A stretch of DNA of 64,000 nt from JAZKID01 sp965247525 (GCA_965247525.1 OZ252015.1:1116001-1180000), one strand, 5' to 3'; positions 42,142-50,291 are shown, counted from the first letter of the stretch. Numbers and translations are program-made. The notes: generated by a model from the sequence alone, not told the origin.

Positions 42142-42549
42142 ATGCTGTCTTATCTGTCGCGATTTTCCCCTTACACGCTGAGCCTGTTGAGATTGATGAG
42201 CGGCCTGCTCTTTTTAGAGCATGGGCTGACAAAGCTTTTCGGCATTCCGTTCCGGGATTCGCATTTCGTCACCAACTGGGCCAGCCTTGAAGGCGCATCC
42301 GGTGTGATCGAACTTGTCGGCGGCGCATTGCTGACAGTTGGGCTTTTAACACAACCGGTTGCATTTCTGCTTTCGGGCGAAATGGCGTTTGCGTATTTTC
42401 TTGTCCATGCGCCGCAGAACTTTTACCCCGGCCTCAATGGCGGCGAGCTGGCCATTCTCTATTGCTTCCTGTTTCTTCACCTTGCCACTGCCGGCGGCGG
42501 GCCATGGAGCTTAGACGCGCTGATGGCCAGACAGAAAGCGCGCCCTTAA
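42142..42549 (+). CDS. DoxX family membrane protein
   Basis: 135 residues with four hydrophobic helices. LLRLMSGLLFLEHGLTKLFGIPF at the N-terminus is the family's 'R...g..f..hG..Kl.g' motif; GVIELVGGALLTVGLLTQPVAFLLSGEMAFAYFLVHAPQNFYPGLNGGELAILYCFLFLHLATAGGGPWSLD is the DoxX pattern with the characteristic PLLNGGE-like and GPWSLD ends. DoxX-like proteins are linked to redox and thiosulfate quinone chemistry in some organisms; role here unknown. Monocistronic, starting after ACGGAGTTTTT. Confidence 0.87.
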   Translation: MLSYLSRFSPYTLSLLRLMSGLLFLEHGLTKLFGIPFRDSHFVTNWASLEGASGVIELVGGALLTVGLLTQPVAFLLSGEMAFAYFLVHAPQNFYPGLNGGELAILYCFLFLHLATAGGGPWSLDALMARQKARP

Positions 42550-42576
42550 AAACCAGCAGGCTGCGGCGACGAAATC

Positions 42577-44406
42577 TCAGGCACGTTTCTTTTCAACCTG
42601 ATCACTTCCATCCACACGGTCGCTGTGAAGAATGTTTTCAAGCTCGCCGGTCGCTTGGCGCGAAAAATCGACCAGCTCCTGCTCGCGTTCGAAAAAGTCG
42701 AATGATTTGCGCAGCGTCTCTTCGTCATGGCGCATAAACAGCGCGGCATTGCGGGTCATGTCCTCGGCGCTATGGCCAAGCGCCACCATAATCTCCTGTG
42801 CCATTGTCAGGGACGAATCGAATGTTTCGCGCCGGAAAAAGGCGACCCCGCTTTTAAACAAATCATAGGCGTGGCGGCGGTTGCGGGCACGCGCATAGAC
42901 CTTCAGGCCCGGAAATTCGCGGCGCGCCATCTGGGCAATTTCAATGGCCTTGTCCGCATCATCGACGGCAACCACCAGAATTTTGGCCTTTGCCGCACCG
43001 GCATTGCGCAGCAGGTCGAGCCGCGAGGCATCGCCAAAAAAAGCAGGGCTGCCGAACCGGCGCAGTGCGCTGATCTGGTCAGGGTCAATTTCCAGGATAA
43101 CAGGGTCAACACCCTGCGCTTTCAAAAAGCGGCCGATGATCTGGCCGAACCGGCCATAGCCGGCAATAATGACGCCGTTCCCATTGCTGGTGACGGTGTC
43201 ATAGTCGCGCTGCGGCACCCGGCTTAAAAAGCGCGGCACGCCATAGCGGGCATAAAGGGCAATCAGGATCGGCGTCAGTGCCATTGACAGCGCTACCGTT
43301 AAATTCAGAAAAGTGATCGCTTCCGGCACAAGCAGGTTGAGCCCGCCCGCATATTGAAACAGCACAAAGGCAAATTCGCCGCTCTGGGCGAGCGCCACAG
43401 CAAGCCCGATATTTTGCACCGGCGTCAGGTCAAAACGGCGGCCCAGCACGGCCAGCACACCGGCTTTTAAAACCATGACAGCGCAAACGGCGCAGGCCAG
43501 CTGAATGGGAAAGCGCAGGAACAATTCAAGGTTCATCCCCATGCCGACCGAGATAAAAAACAGGCCCAGCAAAAGGCCTTTAAACGGTTTCAAATCGGTT
43601 TCCAGCGCCTGCTTGTAATCCGAATTGGCCAAAACAAGCCCGGCGATAAACGCGCCCAGTGCCGGCGACACGCCCAGCATCAGCATCAAGACGGTAATGC
43701 CGACGACAAGTGCGAGCGAAAGCGCGGTGAACACCTCTTGCACACCGGCGCGCGCGATGAACCGAAACAGATATTGCAGCGCGCCGCCGCCCAGAACCAT
43801 TACGCCGATGACAGCGCCAATCAGGCCTGCGCGCGCAAGACCGGGCAATGTCACGAACCAGTCCGCGCCCTGCGGCGCGAGCGTGCCTGAGCCATTGGCA
43901 AGAATGGGAAGGACAATCAGGATCGGGATGACGGCAATGTCCTGCAAAAGCAGGACAGAAAACGCGCTGAGACCGACGCTGGTCGATGTCAGCTGGCGCT
44001 CTTCCAACATTTGCATGACCAGCGCGGTTGACGACAAAGACAGGGCCGCGCCAACTGAAAAACTGGCCGCGAAGGTAAAGCCGAAAATCATTCCAAGGCC
44101 TGTGAACAGGGCCGTGGTGAGAACAACCTGAAGGCCGCCAAGGCCGATAATTGTTTTGCGCAAGCGCCAGAGCGTTGACGGTTCAAGCTCCAGGCCGATT
44201 AAAAACAGCATCATGACGACGCCAAATTCGGCAAAATGCATGACCTCTTCGGGGTTGCCAATCAGACGCAGCACATAAGGGCCGATCAACACACCGGCGA
44301 TCAGATAGCCCAGCACAGCGCCGAGCCGGAAACGGCTGGACAGCGGAACCGCAATGCAAATGGCAGCCAGAAAAACGAAAATGCTGCCAAGCGTGTCAAT
44401 ATTCAT
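42577..44406 (-). CDS. Kef-type K+/H+ antiporter (CPA2) with RCK domain
   Basis: 609 residues from ATG 44406. The first 380 form about 12-13 membrane helices; MLFLIGLELEPSTLWRLRKTIIGLGGLQVV and FSVGAALSLSSTALVMQMLEE, with LQDIAVIPILIVLPIL, are typical of KefB/KefC. A cytoplasmic TrkA-N (RCK) domain follows from about residue 400, with NAD-binding GVIIAGYGRFGQIIGRFL and GDASRLDLLRNAGAAKAKILVVAVDDADKA. Potassium efflux by these systems is gated by glutathione adducts and protects against electrophiles. The C-terminal 90 residues include an acidic-basic tail. Monocistronic and convergent with doxX. Confidence 0.9.
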   Translation of the reverse strand: MNIDTLGSIFVFLAAICIAVPLSSRFRLGAVLGYLIAGVLIGPYVLRLIGNPEEVMHFAEFGVVMMLFLIGLELEPSTLWRLRKTIIGLGGLQVVLTTALFTGLGMIFGFTFAASFSVGAALSLSSTALVMQMLEERQLTSTSVGLSAFSVLLLQDIAVIPILIVLPILANGSGTLAPQGADWFVTLPGLARAGLIGAVIGVMVLGGGALQYLFRFIARAGVQEVFTALSLALVVGITVLMLMLGVSPALGAFIAGLVLANSDYKQALETDLKPFKGLLLGLFFISVGMGMNLELFLRFPIQLACAVCAVMVLKAGVLAVLGRRFDLTPVQNIGLAVALAQSGEFAFVLFQYAGGLNLLVPEAITFLNLTVALSMALTPILIALYARYGVPRFLSRVPQRDYDTVTSNGNGVIIAGYGRFGQIIGRFLKAQGVDPVILEIDPDQISALRRFGSPAFFGDASRLDLLRNAGAAKAKILVVAVDDADKAIEIAQMARREFPGLKVYARARNRRHAYDLFKSGVAFFRRETFDSSLTMAQEIMVALGHSAEDMTRNAALFMRHDEETLRKSFDFFEREQELVDFSRQATGELENILHSDRVDGSDQVEKKRA

Positions 44407-44486
44407 AGCGTTTTCAATCTGGCATGCGCACGCGTTGGAAACAATTTCATGCCGTGGCGGGTTAAAGCCTCGAAGAGGAAAAAGCA

Positions 44487-44741
44487 ATGTCGCACATTAC
44501 GCAAGGCAAGGTCAAAGACAGCACGCGCAAAGACAAAAAGTTCATGCGCGTGGTTAAAGAGGTTGAAAACGGCGAAACCTTACGCAAAAAAACGGTGCAT
44601 TTTGGTGATCCTGACATGTCGATTAAAAAAGATGACCCGGAACGTAAAAAGTCATATTGTGCGCGATCATCTGGCATCAAAGGAGCCGATGATCCCTTTA
44701 GTGCCAATTACCAGTCGCGCAAAAAATGGAACTGCTCGTAA
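44487..44741 (+). CDS. Small basic protein with FGDPxMSIKK motif
   Basis: 84 residues after GAGG (ribosome binding site AGAGGAAAAAGC). The middle reads KKTVHFGDPDMSIKKDDPERKKSYCARSSG and the end ANYQSRKKWNC. I associate 'K.V.FGDP.M.IKK..P.RRKSF.AR ... arYWSCKKW' with small proteins of phages and related elements (DUF6321-like), a memory-based match I could not verify. Several cysteine and tryptophan positions are altered. It abuts the next small basic gene, whose ATG follows the stop immediately, so the two are one transcription unit. Confidence 0.55.
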   Translation: MSHITQGKVKDSTRKDKKFMRVVKEVENGETLRKKTVHFGDPDMSIKKDDPERKKSYCARSSGIKGADDPFSANYQSRKKWNCS

Positions 44742-45023
44742 ATGACCGAAAAAAAAGCCACCGGAACCCGCAAAAAACCGCCATGGAAGAAGCCTGCCCC
44801 GCGCAAGGCGTCTCACATGAAATTGACGACAGCGCAAAAGAACGCGGCCAAGGCACGCGCCAAGAAAGCCGGGCGCACCTATCCCAATCTCATCGATAAC
44901 ATGGCAGTGATGAAAGAGGCCAAGGCCAAGAAAGAGCCCGCCAAAAAAACGAGCGCAAAGAAAGCGCCAGCCAAAAAAACAGCTAAAACGCCGCGCAAGA
45001 CCAAGGCAAAAGCAAAGGCTTGA
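44742..45023 (+). CDS. Small Lys/Ala-rich basic protein
   Basis: 93 residues, ATG directly after the upstream TAA. The front (KKPPWKKPAPRKASHMKLTTAQKNAAKARAKKAGRTYPNLIDNM) contains a segment 'K.LT..qK..AKARAKKAGR.YPNLiDNM' that looks like a short folded DNA- or RNA-binding motif; the last 35 residues are a PAKKTSAKKAPAKK-type histone H1-like tail. Function unknown. Forms a two-gene unit with 44487 and shares the tail type with rplU, rpsA and the H1-like gene at 39560. Confidence 0.55.
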   Translation: MTEKKATGTRKKPPWKKPAPRKASHMKLTTAQKNAAKARAKKAGRTYPNLIDNMAVMKEAKAKKEPAKKTSAKKAPAKKTAKTPRKTKAKAKA

Positions 45024-45101
45024 ACGCTGGCCGTGACACGCGCCGTTATGGCGTGCCCAACGATTGCTGCAAGCTCATCTGTCCATCATAAGGAAAAGGC
45101 C

Positions 45102-45509
45102 ATGTCCCGCAAAATCTTCGTCAACTTTCCCGTCAAAGATCTCGATGCCTCGATTGCCTTTTACAAAAGTCTGGGCTTTTCACAGAATTTGCAATTTACC
45201 GACGAGACGGCAAGCTGCATCGTCGTTTCCGATGTTATCCATTTGATGCTTTTGACCCATGACAAATTTATGCAGTTCTCACCCCACCCCATCGCCGACG
45301 CGCGCACCAGCAAGGAAGTGCTGGTCTGCCTGTCCTGTGACAGCCGCGCTGAGGTGGACATGCTCGTCATCAAAGCGATCGCTGCCGGCGCCACCACATT
45401 TGAAGACCCGCAGGACCATGGCTTTATGTATGGCCGCAGCTTTCTCGATCTTGATGGCCATGGGTTTGAGCTGATGTATATGGATATGGACGCGTTCCCC
45501 AAGAAGTAA
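45102..45509 (+). CDS. VOC (glyoxalase/bleomycin resistance) family protein
   Basis: 135 residues from ATG 45102 (AAGGAAAAGGCC upstream); the earlier open frame is not used. One VOC fold made of two beta-alpha-beta-beta-beta modules: IFVNFPVKDLDASIAFYKSLGFSQN, then IVVSDVIHLMLLTHDKFMQF, VLVCLSCDSRAEVDMLVIKAIAAGA and GFMYGRSFLDLDGHGFELMYMD. The terminal DGHGFELMYMD places the metal-binding glutamate. This subgroup (YaeR/'lactoylglutathione lyase-related') usually binds unknown ligands. Monocistronic. Confidence 0.85.
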   Translation: MSRKIFVNFPVKDLDASIAFYKSLGFSQNLQFTDETASCIVVSDVIHLMLLTHDKFMQFSPHPIADARTSKEVLVCLSCDSRAEVDMLVIKAIAAGATTFEDPQDHGFMYGRSFLDLDGHGFELMYMDMDAFPKK

Positions 45510-45553
45510 CACGGTTCTGTGTTGCATCGCTTTTAAGCAATTGTTTTTGAAGC

Positions 45554-46447
45554 TTATTCAGAACCGGCCGATGTCCCATTTGCTGTGGCCAAGGGAAGAA
45601 AATGCCCCGACGCGTCCTGCGTCATCAAGATTTGCGTCTGATAGGGCACAGCGACACCGGCCTCATCAAGCGCGTGCTTCAACGCCAAAATGACACGCGA
45701 CCGCACATGCACCACATCGGTGCGCAGTGACTTTGTCCACCAGCGCGCCTTGATGTTGACGGTTGCGCCCGACAGGTCCCAGACCAGCGCTTCGGGTGCG
45801 GGCGTCTGCTCAACGCCCTCAATAGAGGCCATGGTGCTGACCATGGCCGCGCAGGCTTTTTCAATATTGTCGGTATAGCCAATGCCGATGATACAGTCGG
45901 AACGGCGAAACGGAAATGCGGTGCGCACCGTCACGGCGCGGGTGTAAATGTCGGTATTGGGAATGACGACGCGCTGGCCGTCATAGGTCTTGATGATGGT
46001 GGCGCGGCCTTCAATGCGCTCGACCGTGCCCTCAAACTCGCCCGATTTGATCTGGTCGTCGCGGCGAAAAGGACGCTTGTAAAGAAGAAGAAGTCCGGCA
46101 AACCAGTTTTGCAAAATGTCTTTGAGCGCAAAGCCGACCGCGACCGAACCGATGCCAAGCGTTGCCAGCGCGTCGGAGGGTTTAACGGACGGAAAGACAA
46201 TGGTTGCCACCGTCAGCGTGCCGAACAAAACAACCAGCCATGATGTAAAACTGCCCAGCAGCGCGCCAAGGTCGCGGCGTCCGCGGCGCAGGAAAAGCGC
46301 TTTTACCGAGCGCTTGGCGACAAATGAAAACCCGATGAAAAGAAGGCCGACCACCACGGCAATGCCCAGATTGGGCAGCATCGCGATAAACCCGATCCAG
46401 ATTTCATTGGCCTTGTCGATGGCGGGTTTAATCGTTTCGGGAAACAT
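45554..46447 (-). CDS. Small-conductance mechanosensitive channel (MscS family)
   Basis: 297 residues. Three membrane helices in the first 130 residues, the third being the pore helix VGFALKDILQNWFAGLLLLYKRPF with the Ala/Gly pattern and the conserved GSVAVGFALKDILQN. The beta domain follows: FEGTVERIEGRATIIKTYDGQRVVIPNTDIYTRAVTVRT, then the alpha/beta domain FRRSDCIIGIGYTDNIEKACAAM. Jettisons solutes on hypo-osmotic shock. It ends the minus-strand cluster cupin-CMD-NTF2-like-mscS; gaps are 9 to 59 bases. Confidence 0.92.
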   Translation of the reverse strand: MFPETIKPAIDKANEIWIGFIAMLPNLGIAVVVGLLFIGFSFVAKRSVKALFLRRGRRDLGALLGSFTSWLVVLFGTLTVATIVFPSVKPSDALATLGIGSVAVGFALKDILQNWFAGLLLLYKRPFRRDDQIKSGEFEGTVERIEGRATIIKTYDGQRVVIPNTDIYTRAVTVRTAFPFRRSDCIIGIGYTDNIEKACAAMVSTMASIEGVEQTPAPEALVWDLSGATVNIKARWWTKSLRTDVVHVRSRVILALKHALDEAGVAVPYQTQILMTQDASGHFLPLATANGTSAGSE

Positions 46448-46456
46448 GGCTGTCCT

Positions 46457-46861
46457 TTAATTGCTCTCGCTCATTGCCTTCGAAAAAGCAGAAAAATCAA
46501 GCGCGGTGTTCTGGTCGTGAATGATTTTCCATTCCCCGCCCTCCAATGCAAACACATAAGTCAGCCACGTCTCGAACGGCTCGGCTTTTGCCGTGGCGCG
46601 GTAGCTGTATTTGATCACCGCCATCGCCATGTCCGTGCCAACGGCCTTATGAACTACCGCGCCCTCCCAGAGCCAGCCTGTCTGCTGGAACCAGTCGTCG
46701 TGAACATCGGCAAGCTCGTGCGGCGTTGTCAACGCATGGCCGTTCTGCATGATGGTATAAAGCGTCTTGTTGTGCGTGAGATGGGACTTAAAGGCCGTGA
46801 TGTCTTTGTCTTTGATGCAGTCCATGTGTCTCTGCACGGCAAGATCAAAATCGGGGGTCAT
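46457..46861 (-). CDS. NTF2-like (SnoaL/DUF4440) family protein
   Basis: 134 residues from ATG 46861 (AAGGAC upstream). A cone-shaped NTF2-like fold is suggested by FDLAVQRHMDCIKDKDITAFKSHLTHNKTLYTIMQNGHALTTPHELADVHDDWFQQTGWLWEGAVV and the closing WKIIHDQNTALDFS, as in DUF4440 and SnoaL-like proteins that bind small ligands. No catalytic residues can be assigned. It lies between the carboxymuconolactone decarboxylase-like gene and mscS in a cluster read from 47683 downward. Confidence 0.75.
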   Translation of the reverse strand: MTPDFDLAVQRHMDCIKDKDITAFKSHLTHNKTLYTIMQNGHALTTPHELADVHDDWFQQTGWLWEGAVVHKAVGTDMAMAVIKYSYRATAKAEPFETWLTYVFALEGGEWKIIHDQNTALDFSAFSKAMSESN

Positions 46862-46920
46862 GGGTTGTGTCCTTTTATTGGGGCATATTTTGCGCTTCAA
46901 AAAACAAATTGGGTATTTTG

Positions 46921-47253
46921 TTACTTTGCGTCTGCCTCTTCAAACACTTTGCGGGCAATGGCGACAGCCGTGCTCGCGCACGGCCATCCTGCATAGAAGG
47001 CAAGATGCGTTATCACCTCGGCAATTTCATTGCGCGTGACGCCGTTCTCCAGCGCCTTCTTCAAATGAAACGGCAGCTCGTTGGTGCGATAAAGCGACAT
47101 CAGGCTCGTAATGGTAATCAGGCTGCGGTCGCGAGGTGAAAGGTCGGGACGCTCCCAAACATCACCGAATAAAACCTTATCGCTGATATCAGCGAGCTTG
47201 GGGGCAATATCACCGAATGCTTTTTGTGGGCCGCTTAAGTCTTTGGTTGTCAT
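46921..47253 (-). CDS. Carboxymuconolactone decarboxylase family protein
   Basis: 110 residues from ATG 47253. Family pattern: FGDIAPKLADISDKVLFGDVWERPDLSPRDRSLITITSLMSLYRTNELPFHLKKALENGVTRNEIAEVITHLAFYAGWPCASTAVAIARKVFEE, matching the all-helical CMD fold of gamma-carboxymuconolactone decarboxylase and AhpD. The AhpD CxxC is absent, so peroxidase activity is unlikely; the His in THLAFYAGWP is conserved. Ten bases upstream ends the cupin gene, a pairing seen repeatedly with CMD-type proteins. Confidence 0.88.
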   Translation of the reverse strand: MTTKDLSGPQKAFGDIAPKLADISDKVLFGDVWERPDLSPRDRSLITITSLMSLYRTNELPFHLKKALENGVTRNEIAEVITHLAFYAGWPCASTAVAIARKVFEEADAK

Positions 47254-47263
47254 GGATGTCTTT

Positions 47264-47683
47264 CTAATCAGATTGCACTGGGGAAAGGTATTGCGCATCG
47301 CTTACCTTTTCCATCCACTCGACATTTTTACCATCGAGCGCTTCGGTAATCGCGATATGGCTCATCGCGGTGGTGGCTGTTGCACCATGCCAGTGTTTCT
47401 GGCCGCACGGGCACGAAATGACATCGCCCGGGCGAATTTCTCTTTTCGGGCCACCGTCGCACTGCGTCCAGCCAAGTCCGGAAATGACGATCAGGTTTTG
47501 GCCCAGCGGATGCGTATGCCATGCCGAGCGCGCGCCAGGCTCGAATGTGACGAGGCCACCAGAAACACGGCTTGGCTCGACGGCCGGAAATAACGGATCG
47601 ATTCGCACTGTGCCGGTGAAATAGTCGTCCGGCCCTTTGACGGAAGGCTGCGAGCCTGCGCGTCTGATAATCTGGCTTTGCAT
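47264..47683 (-). CDS. Cupin domain protein
   Basis: 139 residues from ATG 47683, with AAGGACACCA directly upstream; the open frame upstream crosses repeat copy B. A single conserved cupin barrel: motif 1 FEPGARSAWHTHPLGQNLIVISGLG with the metal-binding HTH, and motif 2 IRPGDVISCPCGQKHWHGATATTAMSHIAI with the last histidine. Small cupins paired with carboxymuconolactone decarboxylase-like proteins occur in stress or quercetin-like pathways; no specific substrate can be given. First gene of a four-gene minus-strand cluster. Confidence 0.85.
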   Translation of the reverse strand: MQSQIIRRAGSQPSVKGPDDYFTGTVRIDPLFPAVEPSRVSGGLVTFEPGARSAWHTHPLGQNLIVISGLGWTQCDGGPKREIRPGDVISCPCGQKHWHGATATTAMSHIAITEALDGKNVEWMEKVSDAQYLSPVQSD

Positions 47684-47811
47684 TGGTGTCCTTGCCTGCT
47701 TTGCGTGTCGATCTTGCTGACGATGAACGCGAGACTGGCTGCTCTGCAGCGCAATTGCAACTGGCGCGGAGGGGTCGCCCGCGGCTTGCCGAGAGGCGCA
47801 ACTGTAATGAG
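47684..47811. other. Intergenic segment before repeat copy B
   Basis: Upstream region of the cupin cluster; no gene or strong promoter motif recognised. The remaining gap to 48196 is mostly repeat copy B, then about 180 bases to the reductase stop without a supported gene; a 31-codon frame at 48045-48140 has no ribosome binding site. Confidence 0.4.
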
Positions 47812-48011
47812 AATGGCGGAGAGGGTGAGGCGTGTCTTGCACCAGATGCCAGTGGCATGTGGTGAGCTTTGAGCGCTTCGAGCCTGCGCTCGAGCGCCCG
47901 CGAACAGCGCCAAAACAAAGACGCGAGAAGCTGGTGACTTTAATCGCTAAACTGCCACGCCGTGAAACGGCTTGGCATTCTTCGCCTCAAAACAGTCCAC
48001 TGGACTATTTT
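47812..48011 (+). repeat. Intergenic palindromic repeat element, copy B, with tRNA-Ser 3' end fragment
   Basis: Begins with TGGCGGAGAGGGTGAG, 16 bases identical to the 3' end (complement) of the tRNA-Ser at 49335, then the family lead GGCGTGTCTTGCAC. Palindrome 1 (47840-47864) has arms CACCAGATGCCA and TGGCATGTGGTG, one mismatch, around G. A terminal hairpin (47989-48011) has AGTCCA-C-TGGACT. The first 110 bases match copy C (49107) with about four changes. Copies B and C flank the aldo/keto reductase gene. Confidence 0.8.
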
Positions 48012-48196
48012 GCCCGCTGCGCGATTGCGCCCGAGGTTTACCGAATGGCAGAAAATAAAAAAGTGGCGGAGCAGACGTATAGTTTTCGAGAAGTCTCTCA
48101 GCCGCAGTTTAACTCGCTTTTTGCTTCGCGGCTCAACTAAACAGATGTATTCCGAAATCATAAGTTCAACGGTTTGAACAATCAATGCGCAATGGC

Positions 48197-49048
48197 TTAC
48201 ACATCTAGTTTACGATTGCCGAGCCATTCCACCATTTTCGGATCACGGTGATCGAAGAAGCTGCTGGCTTTTTGATCGAGCGTTTCAATGCTGGTCATGT
48301 CTTCGGCGCTCAACTCAAAATCAAACACCGCCAGATTTTGCTCCATGCGTTCTTTTTTGACCGATTTCGGAATGGCAATCACGCCGCGCTGGATCAACCA
48401 GCGCAAGACGACCTGCGCAATCGACTTGCCGTATTTCTTGGCAATCGAGCCAAGTAACTCATTTTGGAAGAGGCTGTTCTTACCCTCCGCAAATGGCCCC
48501 CATGCCTCGATCTGCACATGATGTTCCGCAAGGAATTTTTGCGTATCGTTCTGCTGGTGGAAGGGATGCGTCTCGATCTGGTTGATGGCGGGTTTGACCT
48601 CGTTATGGATCATGAAATCCATGATGCGGTCGGGGTAAAAATTGCTGACGCCAATCGCCCGCACTTTCCCTGCCTTATAAAGCTCCTCCATCGCCCGCCA
48701 CGCCCCATACACATCACCGTAAGGCTGGTGAATGAGGTATAAATCGAGATAGTCCAATTGAAGACGATTTAACGAGCGCTCGAATGCGGCTTTCGTTTTC
48801 TCATAGCCCGCAGATTGCAGCCATAGCTTCGTGGTAACGAACAGCTCTTTACGGTCGATTCCGCTTTGTTTAATACCAGCGCCAACGGCTTCCTCGTTTT
48901 GATAGGAAGCTGCGGTGTCGATCAAGCGATAGCCCGTATCGATGGCATCGATCACACAATGTTCGCATTCCTTAAGGTCGGCGATTTGGAATACACCGTA
49001 ACCCAGAATTGGCATTTCAACGCCGTTGTTTAATTTCACATGATGCAT
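48197..49048 (-). CDS. Aldo/keto reductase
   Basis: 283 residues, TIM-barrel NADPH oxidoreductase of the 2,5-diketo-gluconate/prostaglandin-reductase-like group. The catalytic tetrad is complete: Asp and Tyr in YRLIDTAASYQNEEAVG, Lys in LFVTTKLWLQSAGYE, His in LDLYLIHQPYGDVYG. The nucleotide-binding end reads VVLRWLIQRGVIAIPKSVKKERMEQN. The gene is notably more AT-rich than the core genes. It lies between direct repeats B and C, which would fit mobilisation as a cassette. ATG 49048 has AGGAG a few bases upstream. Confidence 0.92.
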   Translation of the reverse strand: MHHVKLNNGVEMPILGYGVFQIADLKECEHCVIDAIDTGYRLIDTAASYQNEEAVGAGIKQSGIDRKELFVTTKLWLQSAGYEKTKAAFERSLNRLQLDYLDLYLIHQPYGDVYGAWRAMEELYKAGKVRAIGVSNFYPDRIMDFMIHNEVKPAINQIETHPFHQQNDTQKFLAEHHVQIEAWGPFAEGKNSLFQNELLGSIAKKYGKSIAQVVLRWLIQRGVIAIPKSVKKERMEQNLAVFDFELSAEDMTSIETLDQKASSFFDHRDPKMVEWLGNRKLDV

Positions 49049-49106
49049 GTCAACTCTCCTTATAGGGTAGCTTTTTTACCAATATAATATTGATATTCAA
49101 AAATAA

Positions 49107-49308
49107 AATGGCGGAGAGGGTGAGGCGTGTCTTGCACCACATGCCAGTGGCAGGTGGTGAGCTTTGAGCGCTTCGGGCCTGCGCTCGAGCGCCCGCGAAC
49201 AGCGCCAAAACGAAGACGCGAGAAGCAAATAAACAAAATTGCTAAACCTGCCGCGCCGTGAACCGGCTTGGCATTCTTCGCCTCACAAAGCTCCACTGGA
49301 GCTTTGTG
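49107..49308 (+). repeat. Intergenic palindromic repeat element, copy C, with tRNA-Ser 3' end fragment
   Basis: Same layout as copy B: TGGCGGAGAGGGTGAG, the GCGTGTCTTGCAC lead, palindrome 1 at 49135-49159 (arms CACCACATGCCA and TGGCAGGTGGTG, one mismatch), the GAGCGCTTCG segment, then a perfect 25-nt palindrome at 49284-49308 with arms CACAAAGCTCCA and TGGAGCTTTGTG around C. It ends 26 bases before the intact tRNA-Ser. Confidence 0.8.
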
Positions 49309-49334
49309 TCATGCTGGCGCATGATCGGCTTGAA

Positions 49335-49424
49335 TGGCGGAGAGGGTGAGATTCGAACTCACGGTGAGGTTGCCCCCACGTCGCATTTCGAGTGCGGTGC
49401 CTTCAACCACTCGGCCACCTCTCC
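49335..49424 (-). tRNA. tRNA-Ser (anticodon CGA)
   Basis: 90 nt, class II tRNA with encoded CCA. Acceptor GGAGAGG/CCTCTCC with discriminator G, D arm GGCCGAGTGGTTGAAGGC, anticodon stem-loop CGCA-CTCGAAA-TGCG with anticodon CGA, a long variable arm, and T arm ending TTCGAATCTCACCC. An A-C mismatch sits at the outer end of the anticodon stem. Its last 16 bases recur in repeat copies B and C. Confidence 0.93.
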
Positions 49425-49500
49425 GTTGCCGTAGGTGTAAAGCAAAAACGATCGTGGTTGAAGCATTTATTTTCAAGAAAGGACACAGCCGCTCGCATGT

Positions 49501-49605
49501 ATTGCGGCGCTGTTCGCTTACGCTCAAGCGCTGGCTCATGGCATTCGGCGCTCACATTATGCCACTGGCATAATGTGCAAGACGCGCCTCACCTCGGCGA
49601 CCGAC
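49501..49605 (-). repeat. Intergenic palindromic repeat element, copy D (reverse orientation)
   Basis: Read on the minus strand it has the family lead GTGAGGCGCGTCTTGCAC, then a perfect 25-nt palindrome (49553-49577; arms CACATTATGCCA and TGGCATAATGTG around one base), then GAGCGCC and a GAACAGCGCC-type end. It lies between tRNA-Ser and the long hairpin at 49634. Confidence 0.75.
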
Positions 49606-49633
49606 CCTCCCACATGGCCAAACGATGATGATG

Positions 49634-49760
49634 GCGCATTCTTGTGATGCCGAGACTTTTCAATTTTTGAGATCGCTGAAGGGGTGTAACCGCAAGCGGC
49701 GCAAAGCGCCCTTGACCGATCTCAAAAACTGAAACACTGGCATCCATGACAAGAATGCGG
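49634..49760. ncRNA. Candidate structured RNA: long imperfect hairpin
   Basis: Left arm 49634-49675 and right arm 49717-49760 are complementary: CGCATTCTTGT, GATGCC and CARTTTTTGAGATCG pair in order, interrupted by a CATG bulge and a short mismatch region. The stem extends inward through AAGGG/CCCTT, leaving a 25-base loop with the small GC palindrome CCGCAAGCGG. No reading frame, terminator or transposon end is visible. Whether it is transcribed is unknown; it could also be a mobile-element end or a recombination site. Confidence 0.4.
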
Positions 49761-50291
49761 AGCTCTCAAGCCCGCTTCGGCAAACGCTCTTGCAGGCGTC
49801 AGGCCACAAGCACATCTTCAGTTACAATCTCGGGGCTTTGCCCCCAAATGCCGCACGCCTTCAAAGAAAATCCGTGCCGTTTTGCAAATCACTTTCGCGC
49901 GTCATGGCCGACAAAACCGTATCCCACAAAAAATTTTCAGGGCGTGACACGTGTTGTCCCAAGGGTTTACGCACGCTTTAAGAGATTGTTATCTTCTGTC
50001 ACGCATTTTTGGCTTTACAAGATTCGTTCCAAGTCATGCCAGTTTTCAGACAATAAAATTCGGGCAGATGCGGCATTCAACTTGGTCACCTCAAGGAAGA
50101 GGGCCTGAAAAAAGAGATGGATAACTTGCAAATCATCTTGCCTGCCAAATTGAACACATCAACCAAATCGGTTTAACCTTGACACAGATGCGACCTTACG
50201 GCACATCACGACCTTCGCGCGCGCAAGCAAACGCGGGGGCCGTTTCATCGGCGTCGTACTCGTATCTATAAGTTGTAGGAAAAGTTTGGAC
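49761..50291. other. Gene-free stretch and rplU leader
   Basis: About 530 bases without a supported gene; open frames here have no family resemblance. GGGGCTTTGCCCCC near 49840 is a small hairpin. A TTGACA-like hexamer at 50179-50184 could be the -35 of the rplU-rpmA promoter, but the -10 is weak. The leader could carry the L21 operon's regulatory RNA, which I cannot recognise. Confidence 0.35.

Noticed and set aside
49334..49573. Open frame on the plus strand over tRNA-Ser
   Set aside because: It is the complement of the tRNA and repeat copy D, with no coding features.
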